Below, in pieces: positions 58,175 to 64,000 of a stretch of 64,000 bases of DNA. The translations under genes were made by a program, and so were the position numbers. The stretch covers positions 880,084 through 944,083 of the forward strand of contig NZ_CP012334.1 in NCBI RefSeq assembly GCF_001704295.1. The letters run 5' to 3'. The stretch's first letter is position 1. Each line of letters begins with the position of its first letter. Source of the stretch: Bordetella sp. H567 (GTDB taxonomy: Bacteria; Pseudomonadota; Gammaproteobacteria; Burkholderiales; Burkholderiaceae_B). The notes under the pieces were generated by a model. It was given only the letters and a program-made list of their open reading frames with translations, was not told the origin of the DNA and did not search any database.

Positions 58175-59587
58175 TCAGGCCGCCGGCGCCGCCATGCCGT
58201 CGATATGCTGACCGAACCAGTGCAGTTCGTTGGCCAGCGCCGCCACGCTGCCCACAATCAGCAGGGCGGGCGCGCGGATGGCATGGGCCACCGCCAGGCC
58301 GGCCAGGTCTTCCAGCCGCCCCGTCAATACCCGTTGATCCGGCCGGCTGCCGTTTTCCACCAGCGCGAAGGGCGTATCCCCCGGCCGGCCATGTTCCCGC
58401 AGCCGCCGCGACAGCGGTTCCAGCTGGCTGACACCCATATAGAAGGCGAGGGTCTGGTTGCCGGCGGCCAGCGCCGCCCAATCGGGCGCCTGGCCGTCGT
58501 CGCGGCAATGGGCGGTAATCAGGTGCAGCGATTGGGCGTGTTCCCGATGGGTCAGCGGTATGCCGGCGTGCGCCGCGCAGGCCAGCGCCGCCGTCACGCC
58601 CGGGACGACCTCGTAGGGGACGCCGTGGGCGCGCAGGTACTGCAGTTCTTCTCCGCCCCGGCCAAAGATGAAGGCATCGCCCCCCTTAAGCCGCACCACG
58701 CGGCGGCCGCGGCGCGCATGTTCGACCATCAAGGCGTGGATACGGGCCTGCGTGGCGGCGTGATCCTCGCCGGGGCGCTTGCCGACATCGATGCGTTCGG
58801 CGTCCCGCCGCGCCAGCGACAGGACTTCCGCGCTGATCAGGCGGTCGTGAAGAATGACGTCGGCCTCGTTCAGGGCGCGCAGCGCCTTCAGCGTCAGCAG
58901 TCCCGGATCGCCCGGGCCCGCGCCCACCAGCACCACGCTGCCCACGGGGGCATCTTGCGGCTGCGCCAGCGCGGTCTGCAGGGCCTGCTCGGCTTGCGCC
59001 GGACGCGCCTGGCGCAGCAGCGCGGCCACGGGGCCATCCATCAGGCTATCGTAGAAGCGCCGCCGGGCGCCCAGGTCCGGGCGCCGCTCGCGGATGCGCG
59101 CGCGGTAGCGCGCCGCCAGTTCGGCCAGCGGCCCCAGCGCATGGTCGAACATCGATTCGATGCGTTCCCGCAGCCGCCGCGCCAGGACCGGCGCCACGCC
59201 GGACGAGGAGATCGCCACGATGAGCGGCGACCTGTCCACGATGGACGGCACCTGGAAAGAGGACAAGGCCGGATCGTCCACCACATTGGCCAGGATGCGG
59301 CGCGCGCCCGCGGCTGCGGCGACCCGGGCATTGACCTGTTCGTCGTCGGTCGCCGCGACCACCAGCCAGGCCTCGTCCAGCCAATCATCCTGGAAGCGTC
59401 CGGCGATATGGACCACCTTGCCCTCGCGCGCCAGCGCGGCCAGTTCGGCATTCAATTCGGGCGCGCCCACATGGACGCGCGCGCCGACTTCGAGCAGGGC
59501 ATGCGCCTTGCGAGCGGCGACTGCGCCGCCGCCCACAACCAGGACCAGGCGCTGGTTCAGGTCGGCAAACAGGGGAAATAGCTTCAT
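58175..59587 (-). CDS. cysG: Siroheme synthase CysG
   Basis: CysG turns uroporphyrinogen III into siroheme, the cofactor of sulfite and nitrite reductases. The 470-residue protein fuses an N-terminal dehydrogenase/ferrochelatase part ([20 protein letters not shown], then the Ser-containing [21 protein letters not shown]) to a C-terminal uroporphyrinogen methyltransferase ([36 protein letters not shown]). The ATG at 59587 (MKLFPLF) is the usual start. It is divergent from a secreted-protein gene. Confidence 0.96.
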   Translation of the reverse strand: MKLFPLFADLNQRLVLVVGGGAVAARKAHALLEVGARVHVGAPELNAELAALAREGKVVHIAGRFQDDWLDEAWLVVAATDDEQVNARVAAAAGARRILANVVDDPALSSFQVPSIVDRSPLIVAISSSGVAPVLARRLRERIESMFDHALGPLAELAARYRARIRERRPDLGARRRFYDSLMDGPVAALLRQARPAQAEQALQTALAQPQDAPVGSVVLVGAGPGDPGLLTLKALRALNEADVILHDRLISAEVLSLARRDAERIDVGKRPGEDHAATQARIHALMVEHARRGRRVVRLKGGDAFIFGRGGEELQYLRAHGVPYEVVPGVTAALACAAHAGIPLTHREHAQSLHLITAHCRDDGQAPDWAALAAGNQTLAFYMGVSQLEPLSRRLREHGRPGDTPFALVENGSRPDQRVLTGRLEDLAGLAVAHAIRAPALLIVGSVAALANELHWFGQHIDGMAAPAA

Positions 59588-59692
59588 GGCGGATGCGGAG
59601 ATCGAACGGCGCACGCCCGTCTCCGCGGCGCGGCGTGGGCAAGGGGTCCATTCTAGAAAGCCGCCACCCGGGCGGGAAAGAAGTTGTGGGTA

Positions 59693-59706
59693 TGTTTATA
59701 TAAACA
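59693..59706. promoter_or_regulatory. 14-bp perfect palindrome, possible operator
   Basis: TGTTTATATAAACA is a perfect palindrome in an A+T-rich island between cysG (107 bp away) and the secreted-protein gene (133 bp away). It could be a dimeric repressor site for either gene. I do not match it to a known regulator. Confidence 0.45.
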
Positions 59707-59838
59707 AAAGAAATATTTATGTCGATTGTTATGGCCCTTCGATATAAGCACGCGGCATACGCGCCCCAAGTGGCGCGGTGTAGTATCGGTGCACCCGCCC
59801 GCTTTCCGGGACGGGTGTTTCTGAAGAGGTCTTCCACC

Positions 59839-60651
59839 GTGTATCCGCATTCCGCTCTCGATGCCGCGCCCGCCTGCCGTCCCTCGACGGGATGCTTTGC
59901 GCTCCGCCTGGCTCGGCGCGCGGCCGCCGTCCGTCCCCGCGCCGCCCTTGCCGCTGCCGCCATGATGCTGGCCGCCGGGGCCGCGCAGGCGGGCGTTTGC
60001 GACGCCCAGTTCATCCGCGACGGCGGCCAGGTGCAGCTGACGGGGTCCGGCAACCTGCAACTGGGTGCCGACCTGGCCTTCGCCGACGTAACCAAAAGCA
60101 ATGGCGAAAACTGCCGCGCCCGCGTCACGGGCGTCGCCACGTTTTCCTATGCGGGCCTGCCGCCGGGCAAGTCCAAGCTCGATTACCTGATGACCGTGCG
60201 CAATGGCCAGGCCACCTTCGTGCGCTATGAAAGCGCGGGTGAGAAGCCCGCCTCGGACGGGCAGTTCGACCTGCGCATGCTGGGCCTGTTCGCCTATGAC
60301 GGCAAGATCACGGGGCCCGGACAAAAACTGCCGGGCGCCAACTTCCGGCTCAACATCGGCAAGGAAGCGCCCGTCGGTGGCACGCCCAGCACTACGGTAC
60401 GCATCAGCCAGAAAACGGTGGGGACGCGGCGCAGCATGGACACGGCGCTGGGCAAGCAATCCTGCTGGCCGATTTCCTATCGCCGCGATACGGATCCGAC
60501 CATGGCAACTTTCAAGGGATTGACGATACCCATCCCGGCGTTGAACACCACGGTCACCGATTGGTATTGCCCGGCCGTCAATCTCGTCATGAAGCAGGAC
60601 ATCGACCAGCAGGGCATCAAATCGGCGGTGGAAATCACCAAGATCAAGTAG
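59839..60651 (+). CDS. Exported protein, function unknown
   Basis: A 270-residue protein with a long basic N-region and a hydrophobic signal segment ending AAGAAQAG (about residue 51), so it is probably periplasmic or secreted. The mature part is beta-rich and Gly/Thr-rich with four cysteines (for example GVCDAQF, NCRAR, QSCWPIS, WYCPAVN) that could form disulfides. The GTG at 59839 is chosen for the AGAGG nine bases upstream; the frame is open earlier. I do not recognise the family. It is not part of an obvious operon. Confidence 0.7.
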   Translation: MYPHSALDAAPACRPSTGCFALRLARRAAAVRPRAALAAAAMMLAAGAAQAGVCDAQFIRDGGQVQLTGSGNLQLGADLAFADVTKSNGENCRARVTGVATFSYAGLPPGKSKLDYLMTVRNGQATFVRYESAGEKPASDGQFDLRMLGLFAYDGKITGPGQKLPGANFRLNIGKEAPVGGTPSTTVRISQKTVGTRRSMDTALGKQSCWPISYRRDTDPTMATFKGLTIPIPALNTTVTDWYCPAVNLVMKQDIDQQGIKSAVEITKIK

Positions 60652-60777
60652 GGCCGCGCATCGTCCGCGTTTTCGGCGCCGCGGGCGTAGCAGTCGGTAG
60701 CAATAGCAAGCTTGAGGCAAAGCGCCGCTGGTATCATTGTTTCCGTCCAGGACATGCAACAGAAGAAAGGAGCGAAT

Positions 60778-61092
60778 ATGAACACGACATCTCCCGAAGG
60801 CGCTAAAGACAACCTGATCGACAGCGTCAAAAGCAGCCTGAACGATGCGGAAAACCTGCTGCGCGAAGCCGCTGCCAGCACCGGCGACAAGGCCGCCGAA
60901 CTCCGCGACCGCGCCATGACCTCGCTCAAGCGCACGCGCGAATCACTCTATGAAGTGCAGGACGCCCTGATGGAACGTGGCCGCAAGGCGGCACGCGCGA
61001 CGGACGACTACGTTCACGACAATCCCTGGCAGGCAATCGGCATCGCGGGCGTGACCGGCCTGCTGCTGGGCCTGCTGATCAGCCGCCGCTGA
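60778..61092 (+). CDS. YqjD/ElaB-like DUF883 membrane-anchored protein
   Basis: A 104-residue DUF883 protein. The first 80 residues are helical and charged (LIDSVKSSLNDAENLLREAA; ELRDRAMTSLKRTRESL); the end is one glycine-rich transmembrane helix (PWQAIGIAGVTGLLLGLLIS). E. coli relatives YqjD and ElaB bind ribosomes at the membrane in stationary phase. GGAG precedes the ATG. It heads a three-gene group with YqjE-like and YqjK-like proteins. Confidence 0.9.
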   Translation: MNTTSPEGAKDNLIDSVKSSLNDAENLLREAAASTGDKAAELRDRAMTSLKRTRESLYEVQDALMERGRKAARATDDYVHDNPWQAIGIAGVTGLLLGLLISRR

Positions 61093-61156
61093 CTTGACGG
61101 CATAAGCGGCCGGCGGCGCGGTTTGCTCGCGCTGCCGGCGGCTTGCCCTTCCTCAT

Positions 61157-61612
61157 ATGCCCTTACGCAAATCCCTGCTCGGTGTTGCCTCCAGTCTGGT
61201 CGAACTGGGGCGCACGCGCTTCGAGCTGCTGGCGCTCGAAGCGTCCGCGGAAAAAGGCCGCTTGCTGAAACTGCTAGGCTGCTCATTCGCGGCCCTGCTG
61301 TTTCTGACGCTGGCCGTGCTGGTGTTCTCTATTTGGGTGGCCGTGTATTTCTGGCCGACGGATGAGCGCTATATCGCCTTGGGCGTGCTGGCGGCCGTCT
61401 ATGCCGTCCTGGGCGTGATCCTGCTTTACATCGTGCGCCGCACGTTGACGCAAGGACCCGCGCCTTTCGCGGCCACGCTGGAGGAACTGGCGCGCGACGC
61501 CCAGTTGCTCGAGCGTCTGCGCATCAAGGCGCAAGAGGAAGAAGAGGCGGAACGGCGCGCCGAGGCCGAACGCCACGCCCATGCCGTCCGCCGCCGGGAG
61601 TCCGCGCCATGA
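61157..61612 (+). CDS. YqjE-like phage-holin-family membrane protein
   Basis: A 151-residue protein of the DUF1469/phage holin 3-6 type. It has two transmembrane helices (about 40-64 and 75-97) flanked by a positively charged N-terminus (MPLRKSLLGVASSLVELGRT) and a long charged helical C-terminus rich in Glu and Arg. The stop overlaps the next start. Despite the family name it is the chromosomal yqjE type, not a prophage gene. Confidence 0.88.
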   Translation: MPLRKSLLGVASSLVELGRTRFELLALEASAEKGRLLKLLGCSFAALLFLTLAVLVFSIWVAVYFWPTDERYIALGVLAAVYAVLGVILLYIVRRTLTQGPAPFAATLEELARDAQLLERLRIKAQEEEEAERRAEAERHAHAVRRRESAP

Positions 61613-62016
61613 ACAAATTGTCCCCCGAGGTCGACCGCCAGGTGCGCATCGAGCTGCTGCGCGCCCGCGCGGCGGTCGAACGCGAAGCCCTGGTGCACAA
61701 CGTGGCCGGCCTGACGGAATCCCTGTCGCCCGCCCACCTGGTCAGGGGCCTGATGCCGCGCCTGGGCGCCAGCAACATCCCCGGGTTGGCGTGGCAGGCG
61801 TTTTCCCTGGTGCGCCGCTATCCGGTGATTACCTCGTCGCTGTCGACGATTTTCCTGCGCGGCAAGCGTTCCAGGCTGCTCAAGCTCGCCAGCGCGGCCG
61901 CGGTCGGCTGGCAGGTCTATCGCGGCTGGCAGGCGCGGCAGGGGCAGCGGTACGCCACCCGCGCCGCCGCCGTCACAAGCCCAATTCCCCCCACATCGCG
62001 TCCACCTTCTGTTTGA
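61609..62016 (+). CDS. YqjK-like small protein, function unknown
   Basis: A 135-residue protein, third in the yqjD-yqjE group. The first half is helical and basic, and a hydrophobic stretch (about 71-82) and a second near residue 95 are weak membrane segments. It overlaps the yqjE-like stop (ATGA). Its 3' end overlaps the end of convergent ubiD by 44 bases, so its last 15 residues may be an artefact of a late stop. Similarity to YqjK is by position and size, not motif. Confidence 0.6.
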   Translation: MNKLSPEVDRQVRIELLRARAAVEREALVHNVAGLTESLSPAHLVRGLMPRLGASNIPGLAWQAFSLVRRYPVITSSLSTIFLRGKRSRLLKLASAAAVGWQVYRGWQARQGQRYATRAAAVTSPIPPTSRPPSV

Positions 62017-63517
62017 CGGCGGGGTCCATGGCGATGGGCCGGCCCCATTCGCGGTCGGTCTCGCCCGGCCATTTATTGGTGGCGTCCAGGCCCATCTTGC
62101 CGCCCAGTCCGGAAACCGGCGAGGCGAAATCCAGGTAGTCGATCGGGGTGTGTTCCACCAGCGTGGTGTCTCGCACCGGGTCCATGCGGGTAGTCATGGC
62201 CCATACGACTTCCTTCCAGTCGCGCGGGTTCACGTCCTCGTCGACCACGATGATGAACTTGGTGTACATGAACTGGCGCAGCACGCTCCATAGCCCGAAC
62301 ATGACGCGCTTGGCATGGCCGGCGTACTGTTTGCGGATGGAGACCACGGCCAGCCGATAGCTGCAGCCTTCTGGCGGAAGGTAGAAATCGACGATCTCGG
62401 GCAGTTGGCGGCGCAGCAGCGGCACGAAGACCTCGTTCAGCGCCACGCCCAGCACCGCCGGTTCGTCGGGCGGCTTGCCGGTATAGGTGGAGTGGTAGAT
62501 GGGATCGCGGCGCATCGTGATGCGATCCACCGTGAACACCGGGAACCAGTCGCGTTCGTTGTAATAGCCGGTGTGGTCTCCGTACGGACCTTCCAGGGCC
62601 ATTTCGTAGCCGGTATCCGGCGGCGGCGCCACGCCCTCGGGCACCGACGGCGCCAGGGCGCGCGGATCCGTAGCCGGCAGCAGATGCCCCTCCAGGACGA
62701 TTTCGGCATACGCAGGCACGGAGAGCTCGCTGCCCAGCGCCTTGGCGACTTCGGTGCGGGATCCGCGCAGCAGGCCCGCGAACTGGTACTCCGACAGCGT
62801 ATCTGGCACCGGCGTCACCGCGCCCAGGATGGTCGCGGGATCGGCGCCCAGCGCCACGGCGATAGGGAAGGGCTGGCCGGGATAGGCCTGGGCGTGTTCG
62901 CGGAAGTCCAGCGCGCCGCCCCGGTGCGATAGCCAGCGCATGATCAGCTTGTTGCGGCCGACGGGCTGCTGCCGGTAGATGCCCAGGTTCTGGCGGCGCG
63001 CGCGCGGTCCCTTGGTGATCACCAGTCCCCACGTCAGCAGCGGGGCGACGTCGCCCGGCCAGCAGGTTTGCAGCGGCAGCCGGGAGAGGTCGACATCGTC
63101 GCCTTCCAGTACGACTTCCTGGCATGCCGGCGCCCGTACGGTCTTGGGGCTCATGTCCCACAAGGCGGCCTTCAGCATCGCCACTTTGGCGAAGGCATCG
63201 CGCAGGCCCTTCGGCGCTTCGGGTTCGCGCAGGGATGCCAATAGTTCGCCGGTATCGCGCAGGGCCTCCACCTGGTCCGCGCCCATGCCCCAGGCTACGC
63301 GCCGCGGCGTGCCGAAGAGGTTGGCCAGCACGGGCATGCCCGCCCGCTGGCCCTGGTGACGCGCGTTCTCGAACAGCAGCGCCGGGCCGCCGGCGCGTAG
63401 CACGCGGTCGGCGATCTCCGTCATTTCCAGGTGCGTCGACACCGGCGCGGCGATGCGCTTGAGGTCGCCGCGCGATTCGAGCTGGGCGATGAAATCTCTT
63501 AAATCTCGGTATTTCAC
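61973..63517 (-). CDS. ubiD: 4-hydroxy-3-polyprenylbenzoate decarboxylase UbiD
   Basis: UbiD decarboxylates the polyprenylated ring precursor of ubiquinone using the prenylated flavin made by UbiX. The 514-residue protein opens [13 protein letters not shown] and has the cofactor and substrate segments [19 protein letters not shown], the conserved Glu region GRMxxxxE-like [16 protein letters not shown] and [20 protein letters not shown]. The GTG at 63517 is preferred: it gives the family N-terminus MKYRDLRDF with AGG seven bases upstream. The earlier TTG at 63538 has no site. Confidence 0.94.
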   Translation of the reverse strand: MKYRDLRDFIAQLESRGDLKRIAAPVSTHLEMTEIADRVLRAGGPALLFENARHQGQRAGMPVLANLFGTPRRVAWGMGADQVEALRDTGELLASLREPEAPKGLRDAFAKVAMLKAALWDMSPKTVRAPACQEVVLEGDDVDLSRLPLQTCWPGDVAPLLTWGLVITKGPRARRQNLGIYRQQPVGRNKLIMRWLSHRGGALDFREHAQAYPGQPFPIAVALGADPATILGAVTPVPDTLSEYQFAGLLRGSRTEVAKALGSELSVPAYAEIVLEGHLLPATDPRALAPSVPEGVAPPPDTGYEMALEGPYGDHTGYYNERDWFPVFTVDRITMRRDPIYHSTYTGKPPDEPAVLGVALNEVFVPLLRRQLPEIVDFYLPPEGCSYRLAVVSIRKQYAGHAKRVMFGLWSVLRQFMYTKFIIVVDEDVNPRDWKEVVWAMTTRMDPVRDTTLVEHTPIDYLDFASPVSGLGGKMGLDATNKWPGETDREWGRPIAMDPAVKQKVDAMWGELGL

Positions 63518-63575
63518 AGGAGGCCTACGGGAAAGCAAATGTGAATTCGCAGAAGTTAGGCTAAATTGCCCAACG

Positions 63576-63604
63576 TTGCATGGAACTTGCGGGATTTGTT
63601 ACAT
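63576..63604 (+). promoter_or_regulatory. Possible sigma-70-like promoter upstream of the last gene
   Basis: TTGCAT (63576-63581), a 17-base spacer and TTACAT (63599-63604) resemble a housekeeping promoter 58 bp ahead of the gene start at 63662. The -10 match is moderate. Confidence 0.35.
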
Positions 63605-63661
63605 ATGAGCAGCCGATAAGAGGTTAACATCCCCTTCCCTTTAAAACGCAGGAGGTCACCA

Positions 63662-64000
63662 ATGCCTTATGCGTCAGTGGCCAATTACCCGCTTCGGCAG
63701 TTGGCACAAGGCGTTCACCGCTATCTCGGCGAATGGCTGCGGACCTGCGCTGTCTACCTGGGCATCGCCGTTATCGTCACCGTTAGCATGGGTTTGGCTT
63801 TGCCCGGTCTGCGCGACCAGGCGCTGCAGGTACACACCGCACTGCTGGCGGCGCTCGCGCCGGCCACGGTCCCGCCGGCGGGATCGGACACCAGCTATGC
63901 CGACGCCGATACATCGGCCGACATCGACCTGGACGTCGACAAGCCGTCCGGCACGCCGGGCGCGGTGGCGCTCGCGGTGCCGGAGGCGGGCAACAATGCC
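63662..64000 (+). CDS. Membrane-anchored protein, N-terminal part, function not recognised
   Basis: The frame starts with ATG at 63662, preceded by GGAGG, and runs 113 codons to the right edge. It reads MPYASVANYPLRQLAQGVHR, then one transmembrane helix (about 32-50; YLGIAVIVTVSMGLALPGL) and a periplasmic, acidic Asp/Ala-rich stretch. The visible part gives no domain. The gap to ubiD is about 145 bp and they are divergent. Confidence 0.75.
   Translation, partial: MPYASVANYPLRQLAQGVHRYLGEWLRTCAVYLGIAVIVTVSMGLALPGLRDQALQVHTALLAALAPATVPPAGSDTSYADADTSADIDLDVDKPSGTPGAVALAVPEAGNNA

Noticed and set aside
61157-61612. Prophage remnant suggested by holin-like similarity
   Set aside because: The protein belongs to the chromosomal YqjE branch and sits in the yqjD/yqjE group; no other phage genes are nearby.

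Overview
The window is a 64 kb piece of a GC-rich (roughly two-thirds G+C) betaproteobacterial chromosome. Gene content and order point to Bordetella or a close relative in the Alcaligenaceae. The main clues are a Bug-family (TctC-type) solute receptor, the housekeeping blocks miaB-phoH-ybeY-corC-lnt and queA-tgt-yajC-secD-secF, and a Bordetella-like type VI secretion (T6SS) locus. Genus level is an inference from gene content; no rRNA is present. No insertion sequence, prophage or CRISPR array was seen.

1-21.4 kb is a T6SS locus. One tightly packed minus-strand operon runs tssA-tssB-tssC-hcp-tagJ-tssE-tssF-(DUF3540 gene)-tssG-(L,D-transpeptidase-like effector)-(its likely immunity gene)-tssH/clpV-(small lipoprotein)-tssJ-tssK; tssK runs off the left edge and tssL/tssM are not in view. 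Across an AT-rich divergent promoter region lies a plus-strand spike and cargo module: vgrG, a small membrane protein, a DUF2169-pentapeptide protein, a second pentapeptide-repeat protein and a DUF4150 PAAR-like tip. The effector and immunity genes between tssG and tssH resemble Tlde1/Tldi1.

21.4-26.6 kb holds an AlkB-type dioxygenase with a collagen-like N-terminus, an OmpR/EnvZ-type two-component system, a Gfa/CENP-V-type zinc protein with a tiny coupled ORF, and a CcdA-like transporter next to a TlpA/DipZ-like thioredoxin. 26.6-31.0 kb is a biotin operon, bioB-bioA-bioF-bioD, on the minus strand. 31.4-35.3 kb carries a YciI-like protein, a LysR regulator, a Bug receptor and a triple RidA-domain protein. 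35.3-36.3 kb holds a decayed beta-propeller gene, a terminator and a tRNA-Asp/Glu/Ala cluster.

36.5-44.2 kb: an aldo/keto reductase, then lnt, corC, ybeY, phoH and miaB (minus strand, largely overlapping), then a PAP2 phosphatase. 44.3-49.8 kb: an FRG-domain protein, a PheC-like periplasmic dehydratase, hslR, an amino-acid permease, a type II haloacid dehalogenase and an OsmC-like protein. 49.8-55.8 kb: a tandem 81-bp repeat abutting secF, then secF, secD, yajC, tgt and queA. 55.9-64 kb: a PBP4-type carboxypeptidase, upp, cysG, a secreted protein, a yqjD/yqjE/yqjK-like trio, ubiD and the start of a membrane-anchored protein cut by the right edge.

The most interesting items are the Tlde1/Tldi1-like pair inside the core T6SS operon, the VgrG/DUF2169/pentapeptide/DUF4150 module with no recognisable toxin, the 81-bp repeat that sits in frame inside the CcdA-like gene and supplies the secF stop codon, the collagen-like AlkB N-terminus, and the triple RidA protein.
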